A stretch of 64,000 bases of DNA from Thozetella sp. PMI_491 (taxonomy: Eukaryota; Ascomycota; Sordariomycetes; Chaetosphaeriales; Chaetosphaeriaceae), in the NCBI GenBank assembly GCA_021432635.1, contig MU270109.1, positions 1 to 64,000 of the forward strand, given 5' to 3'. The notes beneath the pieces are model-generated. The model was not told the DNA's origin. It was given only the letters and a program-made list of their open reading frames with translations, and made no database searches. This document shows positions 45,958 to 59,423 of this stretch, piece by piece (the stretch's first letter is position 1; the number at the start of each line of letters is the position of its first letter). The position numbers and the translations under genes are program-made.

Positions 45958-48900
45958 GGTTTGCGATGAACGTTGAGTGCGAAGTTAATCAACAGCTCTA
46001 AGATTATGCAAACAGACTCTGTTCAAAAGTCTCTACACGATGTTGTTGCCTCGTGCTCTCTATATGCGGGGAAAGCCTAGTGATCCCCGTTGGAGCAAGA
46101 GGCACTGCACGTGTCGCGGGGATCTGGCTTCGCTAGGATCTAGCTGAAACTTGGCCAACATTATCTCACAGCCTGAACCAAGATCGAACCAGAAGGTTCG
46201 ATGCCACAAAAGAAAGCATAGGTAGGTAGCTGTCCCAGAAATTTCCCGTTTAGACTTTTAGAAAACGGTCAGCGAAGATCGAGAGCATCCCCCGGGCGGC
46301 CTGGACAGCTGCACCCGGAACACTTGATAAGCAGAGCAATTAATTAATCATGGGGCGGCTATCTAGGACTTTGCTCTGCGCCCACGGGCCAATCACTAAA
46401 GAAAGAACAGCCTCAGCCTAAGCCCACTCGCCACTAGGGGATGCTTGCGCTGCAACTAGGCACCCTACCCCGTACTCGTACGAGACTATAGGGGCTCGAA
46501 CGTGCTAGCTTGGTTACCCATGGCTAGGCATAGATAGGCAAGTCCTAAACAAACTCCACCAAAGGCCTTCGTATGCATCGTGGCTTCATCGTGTCGTGAA
46601 ATGGCCCCTCCTGCGGGGGCTGTGCAGGTGCAAGAACAGGGAATTTTGAGCAGGCTCAAAATCTCTCTATTCAACGCAGCTAAGGGGGGGGCTCCCTAGC
46701 TCTTGGCCCCGATGGCATGTGCGCCTACTTCGTTGTACCGAGTGACATGTTGTCCAACAGAGCCGAGGTATGCCTATTCGGATCGCCCATGCAGCGGGAT
46801 GAGACTATATGTGCCTGGAGGTGTCACTCGAGCCCGCGGCTACGGTAAAAGGAGGGGAGAGACGGCTAGCGAAAGCTGCGGTATGGGTGAACCTAGGCCA
46901 CCCTTGAGTACCCTCGGCGGCGACTCGACTGCAGCAGTCCCGTCTAGGCAAGCCTGCCGGCATCCAGCTTCGGGCCTCCGTTCGAGCCGGGGGGCGTGCG
47001 TCGGAGAAAACCGGCTGGAGAAGCGGCAGCCAGAACGGAAGGGGTCCGCCCGGGGAAATAGAAGCGACCCTGAGCATGGGTAGGCTTTTCTTTTTATCCG
47101 GTACGCCTCCCTCCCACAGATTCGGCACAGGGACCTGTCACGATGGCGCCCGCTCGAGGCGTCGTAGCCGGACCGACACGGGGATAGCGGGTTGTGCTTG
47201 GGGGCCAGTTCGCAGCGAGTGACCCGCCATGCCCGTCAGCTCGTAGAGAGGGGAGACGGGCCGGCTAACCCGCCGCCTCCGCTGGCTACCATGATCGAGC
47301 ACCTTGGATGACAAAGGGAAAGCCGAGGAAGAGGGATGAGGGCACATTTTGCATCGCCGATCGCGAACACTGCACGGTGACGAGCTTGCCCCTGGGCGCC
47401 AAAAAGGATGCAGGATGACGCCAAAAAAGCTGAAGAGGAAAGCACGTACGGCGATAAGTGCGGCCCAGCGAGACCCCAATCTGGGACAGATCGCTCGGGA
47501 GTTCGTTGCCAGCGTGAGGACCCCGTCGTCGCGGACGAATGGCACCTAGATTCCAGGTTTCCACAATGGGCGTCCTCTGCAGGCCTAAGGTGTGGGTGGA
47601 GCGCATGAGTCAAGGGACGACGATAGGCTCGCCAGTCTCACTCGCTGGGGACGAGGACGAATCTTGGCGACCGGAGTAAAAGCGAGCATTCACGCGCCGA
47701 AGGCACAGGCGAGACACCAGGCTGACGGCGGAACAGCAGGCTGAAGAAATCGAGTTCCTACTATGGCTCCCCGCGCCGCTGTGGTCAACCCCAAGTTTTG
47801 TCTGTGGCTTGCATTTCTTGTGTAGCAGCAAAGTGCTGGTCTCTACTGAAACCCGGGGGACGGTGTTCTGGTTCGATTGGTGGTCTTAACGCAGTAGCCG
47901 AGCCCCAGGGGTCGGCACCAGTTGGCGATCTGCAGGGTGCTACCTTCCACACTGCACCCTCTCGCCAAGCTTGCCTACCATTCCCATCTTGCCTATTGAT
48001 AAGACGCCAGAGACACTGGAGGTGGGGGTACTCGGTTAACCGGGCCATCACGTGGCGAGGTAAGCCGAAGCGACGGAATGGAGAGAGTGCGGAGGAGAAA
48101 TAGTAATCCGTTCTGTGCCAGCTCAGAGTCCAAGTTCAGCGGGGAGAGCCTTGGACCGAGGAAGGGCGAGTAAAGGGATGCCCAAACTGCCGTTGCTGAA
48201 GACAGCTTCCAGCGCTTCTTAGTGCTTTCTTACACGGGCCACGACCCGCAAGATTCCGACAAGCGAGGGCTGAGACGGGCCGGATGGGCGTTGGGACGGT
48301 CACAACCGTTACATCAGAGCTTGGCTGCACCAATCGACCCGGCAGTGATTGAGCTGACGCCGTGTCGTCATCAGGCCCGCATGAATCGACTAAGTGGGAC
48401 CCCTGAATTAACGGAGGGGTTCGCAAGGTTGGACGACAGCCATCGAGGGGCTGCTGGAGGGGGGCCAGTGGCTAAGACGTCCAAACACTGGAACCATGAC
48501 GACAGCCAAGTGGCCGGCGCTATGGTTGGGCGCTGTGATGGTGCTTTGTGATGGTGAGGGTCCAAGGGTCCTCACTGGCGAGCTTGGCCCCCGGGAAGGG
48601 TGGTACAGCATTTTTGGAGGGGTACCGACTACTGGAACGACAGGTCTGGATTGCACCTCTATTTTGGTGTGAGTGCTGAAGAGAGCCGCCGTAACCCTCG
48701 CGAGTCCGGTCGGGCAGCGCAACAGGCGCAGACCGAGAGAGACAGCCGACTGACCGACATCGTGCTGGGCTCCCGAGGCATCATCACCGGACCTCGTGGA
48801 GGACTTTCTGTGGACAAGCACTCTGCAGGCGGCCTTCATGGCGTATATTGGGCTCTACCGAGTGCAGCACAACCGCGGGCACATGAGCGGAAGATACTTT

Positions 48901-50575
48901 CGTCATGATTACGCCCGAGCTGCGACGGCGAGAGGAAATAGAACGGACGATTCGGCACTATGGAAAGACTGATGCGACGCCGCGCGGGCGATAGGGACGT
49001 CTGCTCGACGTCATGCTCACTGCTTGAGGGTCAGATCGACGGAGTGTATGATAGAGGAGGGACGGAAAGGAAGGCGCTGTCCGCAGATGAGGGGCAGGCG
49101 CGGTGCCTTCTTCATGTGAAGTACCATCCATGCTCCAGAGAACTTGGCAGGGGCTCCACCAAACCCTGTTCGAAAAGGCGACTCTCTGCCTTTCCGTCAA
49201 TTGAGAAGCGGGTCTCGGGATGGCGAAATCAGGGTCCCAGTTGCCAACCCAAACCCTGCCCCAGGCAACTTCCCACGAGCCAGAGGCGAAACACAGCTTT
49301 CACGGCGGGAATACGGAGAACAATCCAAAGCTAGGCCGCCCGGGCTTGTAAGTGGCCACCAGAGCGGCGTTGCCAAATGAGTGAACCATCACATCGCTGT
49401 AAAGGCCCGAATTATGTCGTGGTCAGTGCCGGTTGCAACTATAGCAACTGGTCGGCCGGTCTCTCGTCGGGGGGTAAAGGGGGGCTGTAAAAAAGGCCTC
49501 ATCCAAAGCCGGGGCGGCCTGGCATGGCGCAACTCCTGCCTGTTGATTTGCGTCAACACTTCTGACTCCTGGCGATGAGGGCGCTATCGACGCGATCGTT
49601 TCATCCGCTCCATGAAGGGAAGGATGCGCCTTGTTCTTCATAAGGGGCCATGCACTGTGGTGTGGTTTGCTGCGTGCTGTACGAATAGACCGACGATCTT
49701 TCCGTTCGCGGTACGTTCCCCTGTGGGCTGTTTTGCGCTGGCCCTTGGCCGAGCCGAGCGGCATTTTATGAGCGTACCTAAACCACCACACCGTCACCGG
49801 TGAAAGCTCATCGGACGTCGCCCATCGCGGGGTGGTGCCCGCAGCAGGCGGGAGGAAAAGACGGCGTTACTAGCACCCCAACGTCGTCTCCCTCGTCGAA
49901 GCTGTCAATGACGGAGAGGCGCCCCTAGCGGCAACCTGGCCAGTGCTGCTTCCGGAGGCGTAGAATGTCCGTCCGCCTGCCACCCGAGGCCCGCCAGTCG
50001 CTGGTTGCGCGATATCAAAGGCCGGACCGTGGGCTCAAGCAACCGGTCCGTTTAGGGGGTGGAGCTTGCCTGCAGCCCCCTCCTCGACGTGTCTAGCAAC
50101 TTGGAATGATGTCGGCCGGGGGAGGGGGGGGAGGAACAGGGGCGAAGTTGGTTCTGGGCCAAGGGAGGCGTGGCTGGCTCTTACTTTCTGGCTAAAGAGT
50201 CCCATAACGGAGCGCCCCACAGCTAGGAACGCAATTAACGGCAGGGAGAGTCAAACGTGCCTCCTTCGCCAGCCCACCCTGTCTCACCTAGCGTACATGC
50301 GTACCTACGTAGTGCCCACATGTCCGGTCGCAGACGCCCCAGCTTGTGACTGCCTCAATACATAAAGTATGATGTCGCCCGCCTCCTCACGATGTGTTCT
50401 TCCCTTTGCCTCTATTCCTCAAACCATCTTGGTCATTTCCTGATCATCCTGATCATCCTAATTTACAACCCAGCCCAGTCCCACTTCACACCATCTTTCC
50501 CCATACCAACTCCACCTCCACCTCCACGGATCTAGATCTCAATCTTCCGGGTCACACTACACACTGATCGTCAAG
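45958..50575. other. 4.6-kb gene-empty region
   Basis: Many overlapping open frames of 60-145 codons occur on both strands, all biased in composition and without recognisable domains; none has a plausible splice partner. I saw no LTR, transposase motif, tRNA or rRNA. The final ~150 bases are C/A-rich (about 50460-50530) and look like the promoter and 5' UTR of the mannitol-1-phosphate dehydrogenase gene. Confidence 0.45.
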
Positions 50576-51834
50576 ATGGGCTCCATTACACCCAAGAAGG
50601 CCGTTCACTTCGGCGCCGGCAATATTGGTAGGTCCACCCGGCACCCTCCCCTCCGGTTCCGGGCCGTCCCACCGACTAACATCCCTCACCAGGCCGTGGC
50701 TTTGTTGCCTGCTTCCTCCACAACTCGGGCTACGAGGTCGTCTTCGCCGACGTCATGGCTCCCCTCATTGATAAGCTCAACGCTCAGCCCTCATACAAGG
50801 TGATCGAGGTCGGCACCGAGGGTACCACCGAGAACATCATTACCAACTACCGTGCCATCAACTCGCGGACACAGGAGGAAGATGTCATCAATGAGATCGC
50901 CACCGCCGATGTGGTAACATGCTCAGTCGGCCCCAACATCCTCAAGTTCATTGCCCCCGTCATCGCCAAGGGCATTGACCGCCGGCCCAGCGATGCTGCT
51001 CCCATTGCGGTCATCGCGTGTGAGAACGCCATCGGTGCCACTGACACACTCGCTGAGCACATCAAGCACCCCCAGAACACGCCCGAGCACCGCCTGGATG
51101 ACCACCACGAGCGGGCACGGTACGCCAACTCGGCTATTGACCGAATTGTACCCGCCCAGGACCCTGACGCCGGTCTGGATGTCAAGCTCGAGAAGTTCTA
51201 CGAGTGGGTCGTAGAGAAGAACCCCTTCGAGCAGCATGGAGTGCCCAGCATTGAGGGCATCAACTGGGTTGACAACCTGGCACCCTTCATTGAGCGCAAG
51301 CTCTACACTGTCAACACCGGTCACGCCACCGCCGCCTACCACGGCTACAACCGCAAGAAGCGTACTGTCTACGACGCGCTCCAAGACAAGATCATCCAGA
51401 GCGAGGTCCAGAAAGCTCTTGCCGAGACGGCCAGCCTCATTGTTGAAAAGCACGCCATCGACCAGGACACGCAGAACTTCTACGTCAAGAAGATCGTGAA
51501 CCGCATCAGCAACCCCCACCTGGAGGATGCCGTCGAGCGTGTCGGCCGCGCTCCGCTGCGCAAGCTGAGCCGCAAGGAGCGGTTCATCGGACCGGCCGCC
51601 GAACTCGCCGAGCGGGGCAAGTCGTTCGCTGCCCTCCTCGAGGCCGCCGAGATGGCCTTCCGTTTCCAGAATGTCGAGGGTGACGACGAGTCGTTTGAGC
51701 TGGCCAAGATAATGGCCGAGTCCAAGCCTGAGGAGGTTGTGACTCAGGTGTGCGGCCTCCAACCCGGCGACAAGGTTTTCTCCAAGGTCGTTGAGGTAGT
51801 CCAGCGGGTACAAGCCGACGCGGCCGAGGACTAA
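50576..51834 (+). CDS. mpd1: mannitol-1-phosphate 5-dehydrogenase
   Basis: Two exons, 50576-50627 and 50693-51834, give 397 aa, near the length of the fungal enzymes. It interconverts fructose 6-phosphate and mannitol 1-phosphate with NAD(H), in the cytosol, feeding the mannitol pool used for storage and stress protection. The NAD-binding motif [11 protein letters not shown] is split by the intron after the second Gly of AGNIG. The mid-region has [17 protein letters not shown] and [12 protein letters not shown]. The active-site block is [17 protein letters not shown], with conserved Lys, Asn and His residues of the mannitol dehydrogenase superfamily. The start context AAGATGG is good. The call is firm. 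Confidence 0.95.
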
Positions 51835-52729
51835 ATTGCATGGGATTAGCATGGCGTTTGTCTTTTTCTGGGAAGGTATATATATATGACAGGACAGGCC
51901 AGCGACGGGACAAACAGCACGGGACGTGTGGCGTTAGTACGGTAACAGGGATCGCGGCCTGCGTGCCAGCGGAGGATACATCTCTCGGCGTACATTGACG
52001 CTTAGGAATATTTGAGAGACAGGTAGAAATACATGATGAATGACATCAAGCTTCGACCTCATATCTTTCGTAAAGCGATCCAAATATTCTCCGTTAAGAA
52101 TGCATCAGCGTCGCTACCTTCGGCCGTCTCGTAGCCCTGCCGCTTAGTTTTACCACGGCTTCTCATGTAATCTATAATGTATTCTCCAGGCTCTTTCCAC
52201 CAAGCATGGGAATAGGCATGTGTGTATAGACCCAGGTAGTCCAAGCCATCAGGTCTGCATCTATCAACCATCACTTGCCCCAAGCTCCTTTCGCCGCCCC
52301 TCAGCACCACTTACAATACCTCAGGTCGGCGCACTGACAACTATGTAGAGCATGTTATGTGGGGGCAGTTTTGGCCAATCCCCACTTGGCCAGGAATGCA
52401 GGATTACATAATGCGCCCCACTAGGAGACCACATCTCGAAATTGTGGGAAAAGGGAGGTGTCAACTTCGAGCTTGGGCAAGTATACGTGGCGCGCCGAAT
52501 CGCATCTGCGCCCGCCTTCCACGACCCGTCTAACGACACCGATCCCGATCTCCCCGGAACCGGTAACCCTCCGCATCGATCAGACCCGAGCGCCTCCAGG
52601 TCGCAATTGACCCAGAAGCCGGGCAAGTAGGCGACCGCCAGAGCAGAAACCCCCACTTCAACTTGACAGCTTGAGCTCGCGCCCGCACACCGACTTCCAC
52701 ACGGCCAACGGCCCAACAGGTTGCCCACT
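51835..52729. other. intergenic, no gene seen
   Basis: About 0.9 kb between mpd1 and SEC27. A TA repeat lies at about 51878-51888, just after the mpd1 stop. No conserved frame is seen. Confidence 0.5.
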
Positions 52730-55700
52730 ATGAAGCTGGACGTCAAGGCAAGTTGCCAGCCTCTCAGACCGCAGTTCACCTGTCCATCGGTTTTCTGCAT
52801 CGTCCATGTTGTGCCCCAGCTAGTCTGCTTGCTGACGCCAGCTCCCTACAGCGCCAGCTTCTGGCCCGAAGCAATCGAGTCAAGGGCATCGACTTCCACC
52901 CAACCGAGCCCTGGATCCTGACCGTGAGTAGCCTCCTCCCTCCTCCCAGACCGCCGCCTATAAGGCCATACTAATACTCGTGCCTCCATCTAGACCCTCT
53001 ACAGCGGTACGCCCACACGAACGCCTTGCCCCTCCCCCAACAGACGTAATTAACCTGGCTGTAGGCCATGTCCATATCTGGTCCTTCGAAACCCAGCAGA
53101 TCGTCAAGACGTTCGAGCTTACCGATGTCCCCGTCCGAGCGGGCAAGTTCATTGCACGGAAGTCCCAGTTCGCTGCAGGCTCCGATGACTTCCAGCTTCG
53201 TGTACGCCCCGAGAGAAGAATCGAGATCTGGGAGACGGATCCATGCTCACAATGATGCGTTATAGGTATACAACTACAACACGAGCGAGAAGATCACCAG
53301 CTTGTACTAGTCCCTGCTCCATCTCTCTCCTGGTGGTGCTTGCTGACTTCCGACAGTGAGGCGCATCCGGACTACATTCGTGCCATTGCTGTCCACCCGA
53401 CCCAGCCCTTCATCCTTACGGCCTCTGACGACATGACCATCAAGCTCTGGGACTGGGAGAAGGGCTGGAAGTGCGTCCGCGTGTTCGAGGGGCATTCACA
53501 CTACGTCATGGGTCTATCGTGAGTCTCGCCAAGTTCGTCGCCCAACTTGCTACGGCTGCTAACATCCCCCTTAGAATAAACCCGAAAGACACCAACAGTG
53601 CGTTCCCTATCAAAATAAGGCTCGGGATAACCCTCTCGTTCTTGGCCCCTACCCCGATGTTGCAATACAATGTTTGGCAGAGCTAATGCGGCACTCAATA
53701 AATAGCCTTTGCATCCGCGTGTCTGGATCGCACGTAAGCCTCACAGCGTAACCATTGTGGGAGAGCTCATGCTAACTCTCTGCAGGGTTAAGATCTGGTC
53801 TTTGGGGAGCTCCACAGCCAACTCGACGATCGAGTGCCACGAGACAAAGGGTGTGAACTCTGTGGAGTTCTACCCTGGGAGCACACAGCCATACCTCATC
53901 ACCACGTCGGATGTGAGTGAATATGACGAAATCCAATGTCGTTCAGGTGTTGACCGTGAGTAGGACCGGACGATCAAGGTGTGGGATTATACCACCAAAT
54001 CGTAAGTTCACGAGTGGCGAAGAGGTATGATATTCTGCGGCTTAATTAACACTCTTCTAGGCTCATAAGCTCTCTTGAGGGCCACACGAATAACGTATCG
54101 TGGGCTATCTGTATTGCCCCCCCCCCCCGGTTCCCTTCATATGGTAGTAACTAATGCGCCCAGACCACTCCGAACTTCCGGTCATCCTCTCCGGATCCGA
54201 AGATGGAACAGTATGTTGGCTCACCTTATCCCCCTAGTGCAATTGCTAACAATGCAGGTGCGCATCTGGCACGCCAACACCTACCGATTCCTGCAGTCCC
54301 TCAACTACGGTCTCGAGAGGGCGTGGTGCGTGGCAACCCAGAAAGGGAAGCAAAGCGTCGCCCTGGGTTTCGATGATGGCGCTGTGGTGATCAAGATGGG
54401 TCGTGAGGAGCCAGCGGTGAGCATGGATACCTCCGGAAAGCTCATCTGGGCCAAGAACACCGAGGTTGTGTCCGCGATTCTCAAGTCGGACCCGACGATC
54501 AAAGACAGCGACCCCATTACCCTCACCACTAAGGAGCTCGGCACATGTGAGGTCTATCCCAACACACTGACACACTCTCCCAATGGACGGTTCGTCGCTC
54601 TCGCTGGAGATGGCGAGTACATCATCTACACTGCCCTCGCTGTAAGTCCTCCGCCTCCTTGGCGTGCTAAGCTGGTGCTAACGGCCTCGTGCAGTGGCGA
54701 AACAAGAGCTTTGGTCAATGCCTTGATTTCGTATGGTCCAAGGTCAACTCGAACGACTACGCCATTCGGGAATCGTCTCTGAGCGTCAAGATCTACAAGA
54801 ACTTCATCGAGCAGAGCGGCGGCCTCGACGTCGGCTTCGCGGCGGAGGGCCTCGAAGGCGGTGTTCTCCTCGGCGTCAAGGGCCAAGGAGGCATCTCCTT
54901 CTTCGACTGGGCCACTGGCGGCCTGGTGCGCAGGATCGAGGTTGACGTTACCAAGGTGTACTGGTCCGACAGTGGCGAGCTCGTCGCCCTCGCCTCCGAG
55001 GACACGTTCTATGTGCTTCGCTTCAACCGGGATGCCTACGTCGCAGCCGTGCAGTCGGGCGGAGTCGAGGACGACGGCGTCGAAGCCGCCTTCGAGGTTA
55101 TCACGGACATCTCGGAGACGGTCAAGAGTGGTGTGTGGGTCGGCGATTGCTTCATCTACACAAACAGCACCAACCGGTTGAGCAACCTCATCGGCGACCA
55201 GACGTACAGCATCTCGCACTTCGACCAGCCAATGTGGATTCTCGGCTACATCCAGCGCGACAGCCGGATCTATGTCACCGATAAGGACATGAACGTGACC
55301 TCATTCGCTCTATCTCTCCCGGTGCTCGAGTACCAGACCCTAGTGCTGCGCGGCGCCATGGACGAGGCCACCGAGCTGCTCCCCACCATTCCAGAAGAGC
55401 AGAAGAACCGCGTGGCCCGCTTCCTCGAGGGCCAAGGGCTACTGGAGCTCGCGCTCGAAGTGGCTACAGACCCAGAGCACCAGTTCGACCTTGCCATCAC
55501 GCTGAACCAGCTCGACGCGGCGCTACAGCTAGCGGAGGAGGCAAACGTGGAGCATAAGTGGAAGACGGTGGGTGACGCAGCCCTCACCGCCTGGGACGTC
55601 GGCCTTGCGGCCAAGTGCTTCCAGCACGCCAAGGATCTCAGCTCCTTGCTCCTCATTTACTCGTCGACCGCCGACAAGGAAGGCCTTACCAAGCTGGCTG

Positions 55701-56083
55701 AGGAAGCCGGTGCTGCTGGTGCCAACAACGTCGCCTTCACCGCCAACTGGCTCCTTGGTAACATCTCGGAGTGCGTCGCGATACTGACCAAGACCGGTCG
55801 CCTTACGGAGGCCGTCCTCTTCAGCCAGACCTACAAGCCAAGTCTGGCAAGGGAGGTCGTCGAGTCATGGAAGCAGACCCTCGAGAAGGACAAGAAAGGC
55901 CGCGTGGCTAAGCTGATCGGCGTACCGGGCGACGACCAGGATCTCTTCCCTGAGTGGGAGGAGTGGCTCAAGCTCGAGAGTGAGGGCGGGACTGCCGTCG
56001 ACAATGGCGAGGCTCAGGAGGTTCCTGAGGAAGCGGAGGAGGCTGCGGAAGAAGCAGAGGAGGCCGAAGAGGCCGACGAGTAG
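52730..56083 (+). CDS. sec27: coatomer subunit beta' (SEC27)
   Basis: Fourteen exons: 52730-52747, 52852-52923, 52994-53006, 53065-53201, 53266-53303, 53357-53518, 53575-53597, 53706-53733, 53786-53912, 53964-54001, 54061-54110, 54164-54210, 54258-54641 and 54695-56083. All join in frame to 841 aa. Beta'-COP is a core subunit of the COPI coat for Golgi-to-ER retrieval. WD40 repeats fill residues 1-300 ([57 protein letters not shown]). The COPI WD-associated region follows ([12 protein letters not shown], then the helical [20 protein letters not shown]). The tail is Glu/Ala-rich. The 6-codon first exon ends in a GC donor (AAG/GCAAGT), and exon 3 has 13 nt; both are needed to obtain the conserved sequence. 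Confidence 0.96.
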
Positions 56084-56840
56084 AGGAAGCCAGCCTCCAG
56101 AGTTAGAGAGCCGGTCAGAATTTTAGGGCCAGTTTCGAGCCTCCGTTTCTTGGGAACAACGGCGTCACGCGAAATTGAGGCCACATCGCAGCAAAAGTTG
56201 TAGATTCATCGCTTGCCGGTACAGGCTGAAGGGGCATTGCTGGTGATGGGACACGCTTAGGTAGTCAACAGCATGATTCATGAAGCTATATGACATGTGT
56301 GATGCTGCACCGCCCTTGACCGTGTAGTGGCTTTCCTTGATGCCGCCTAGAATGAAACAAACATATGCTGGCTGTCGAGTCTCGGCAGCCCCTTGCCTTT
56401 CATTGAGAATTCACCCTCTCAAAAGCCTCGCAGACAGGTGAGTATCTGAGTGCCTCCAATCCCCAACGTCCAGATTGACGACACCGCCGCCTTCCAGCTT
56501 GCATCTATCATGACCGCACGGCGGCATTTCTGAACAGAAACTTCCGCGCGGTCAATACCAAGGTTGCACCTTCCACACACTACCGTTCAGCAGGGCAATA
56601 CTGCAGCGGCTATGAGGCATGGCAGTAGCCTCACAGTCGGTAGCCCGTTCACAAACGCAAGAGCGAAGAGTGGTGCCTTTCCAAGACGGTATATTTGGCG
56701 AGCTCCCTCGCCCGGTTCCGTCACACATCCTTCTCACCATCCATCATCCGCGTCTGCCAAACAGCTCTTCGGTTCATTTTTGATTACCCATTGCATCCGT
56801 TTGCTCTAGCACACAGTACCACGCTTCATTCTACGCTACT
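56084..56840. other. intergenic, no gene seen
   Basis: About 0.75 kb between SEC27 and the secreted-protein gene. No conserved frame. Confidence 0.5.
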
Positions 56841-59423
56841 ATGCCTTTCCGGGCGAAATGGCTGCCGGCAGCCATCATCCTAGCTGACCTCGTTGTCCAG
56901 GGGCAGGCGGCACCTGTCAGTCCAGGAGAAGGCCTGTTGCCCTGTGGTGATGCCCTCTACCAACCTTCGATAGCAAGTTCCCCCGTGGGAATCCCTTGAG
57001 TCACGCTGACCTCCCCTGCAGTATGCATGCCTCCAGGGCTTTTCGCTCTGTCCCGTCGTCAGTGGTGTGGCCATGCAGCGTTGCGGAGAAGCCTGTTATC
57101 GCCCCGAGATCTACACGTAGGTCTCGCACTAGATTGCATGGATGAAGTCTCACGCGCCGCAGATGCATTGAAGGTGGCCTCATCTTCTCACCTCAGATGG
57201 TGCCCCAGCTGCCCCTCAATCCCACCATCAGTCCAGTCTCCTCCGCCACGTCCTCAGAGGAAGCTGCTGTGCCTTCCGACGAGAGCCTGCTTGCCACAGG
57301 CCTAACGCCAACCTCACCCGATGGTTTCACTGACGACACAGCCATTGAGACCGCCCCAAGCTCCGCCTCAGTAATGTCCATTGTCTCAACGGACTCGGTT
57401 GCCCCTGAAGAGCCCACTGCCTCGAGTGTCATTGATGATTTCGACAACGAATCGGTCTACCTTGCCACCCTCTTCATCTCAGATCCAACACCCTCGGATG
57501 GACCATGTAAGCAGACACTGTCCATCTTATGTATATTTTGACTTACAATCCCCGTAGACTCTTATTCCGAAGATCTCAGCCAGTGGGAGGCCTCGGTCCC
57601 GCCATTCTCCGACATGCCTGATGACCCGCCAGTCACTCTCTTCGCCGGCGACACGCTCTCATCGTTCGAATCAGGTGCGACCATTCTTGCCTCTGATTTT
57701 GCTCGAATCACGGTTGAGATTTACCCGTTTGATGGCTACACTACGACTCTTTGGGATGGGGGTATCTCCTCCACAGGGCCAGACTCTTGGGCCAGTGATA
57801 CGCCTGTTCCTGACCCATCTGATTTTACTGTCACTGCCGGCGCGGAGACGACCATGTCTGTCGATGGCGTGTCGCCCACTACTGATCTAGAACTTCCAGC
57901 GGCACCTTCTAGCACAGTAGATGAGATGGTCCCATCTAACGGCGACATGATGCTGTCGGATGAATCCAGGCTTCCCTTCCAAGAGAACCTCGACCTTGAT
58001 GGGCTCAATTCCACGGCTGGTTTCATCTCAGCCCGTTACGTTGCGGCTGCTCGGGTGGTAAGTAGCTTTATGGCCTCTATTGACGAAATGCCGGTTGACA
58101 AGGATATAGTTAACGTGGGGAGTTGCCAACGGCGAACTAGTAGCGGTCTCCCGGCCCAAGGACGCCACACTCGGCATTGATGCCATCACGGTGCTGCCCA
58201 CCCTTCGAATGCTTTCCTGGCATCACTCTCTCCGGCCCGGAGGTGTGATGCAGTTAGACCACCCGACCACCTTTCACGGCATGGAAAATTTGATGGCCTT
58301 CCTTTTGCTAGCGCAGCCAACCTTTCAGCCTGGGGGTATCTTCGAAGCTGCCCTTGCCGAGTGGTTTATGAGAGCGTGGAACCAAACAGACTACTGGTTG
58401 TCCATTTTTCTCTCTCGCTATCTTTCCGAACGCCCCGATGCAGTATCAGTCCTCGAGCAGCTTCTTCCAACTTCTGTACCAGAGGATGTGTCGTTCGAAA
58501 ACCGAATCGCCATGCAGTCGGACATGATACTGAACAGCTGTGCCTCTTTCGTCGAGGGTGGCCAGGTCAAGGACAATCTCCTCCATCTTTCAAATCTCAC
58601 TCTCGCAGACACTAAAGTCTTCAGCCTCCTAGGCACCTCAGAGGATGAGATTCCCAATTTTGTCAACACCGCCGTGGTTCCGGCAGCGCTGCGCTCCGTC
58701 TCATTCCTCGCCGCTGCTGGCCACATCCCTCCCGAATACGGCGAGAGGGCTAACAAGTACGCCCAGATCTGGGAAGACAATACGCTTCAATTCTTCGAGG
58801 TGACTGTAACCGAGTCGGTCGTCAGCCTTCTAGTTGACGCCTATGTCCCTCAGAACCATACTATGTATCAATTTCCCCACGACAATCACACCATCTCCTT
58901 CTACGGTCCTTCGATTGAACCGGATTGGAATCCACACGCAGTGACTCCTATCATGACTCTACAGGACTGCTTCCGTCTGTGCTTGCTCAACACGACAGAC
59001 GATGTACAGCTTTATAGGCTCCTAGACCAAGCTGCCAACCTCATGCTTGCTCCTTACCCTTTCGGCCTGAAGCTCGACCAAGGATTCGCCATGGCCAACA
59101 GAGCTTTCCTCGAAACGCAGGTCAATATGATGCCCATGATCCTCCCCACGGCTCTGGATGGCCGCAGCGACCAATACTGGCTTCTACCCGCCATGGCCAC
59201 TAGGTTTGGCAGGCAGCTCGACCGGTGCGCTGGTCCTTCTGCCCCTGGATTCTGCAGTGACGGGGAGCTGCGCACAAAACTCATTGCGGCATACGACGCA
59301 ATTTGGTCGGCACTTGAATCGGTGGATCCCATCCATGGGCCTCAGATGTTGGAGGGCGAGCAGCCTGTCACCGCGAGGGTCGAGGTGCATCCGCTGGGCT
59401 TGAAGAAGCTACAGTTCGAGTAG
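56841..59423 (+). CDS. large predicted secreted protein with cysteine-rich N-domain
   Basis: Five exons: 56841-56972, 57022-57116, 57163-57506, 57558-58057 and 58110-59423, giving 794 aa. The start MPFRAKWLPAAIILADLVVQ is a signal peptide. Residues 33-78 form a small cysteine-rich domain (LLPCGDALYQPS, ACLQGFSLCP, RCGEACYRPEIYTC), of the type found on fungal cell-wall or carbohydrate-acting enzymes. A Ser/Thr/Pro/Asp-rich linker extends to about 370. The rest is an all-alpha region of over 400 residues with N-glycosylation sites and conserved-looking blocks (LAEWFMRAWNQTDYWLSIFLSRY, DQYWLLPAMATRFGRQLDRC). I do not recognise it. Intron 1 has a GC donor (ATA/GCAAGT); no GT site preserves the cysteine pattern. 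Confidence 0.75.

Noticed and set aside
46703-49803. Series of 60-145-codon frames on both strands
   Set aside because: They overlap each other, have biased composition, and show no domains, splice partners or start contexts worth reporting.
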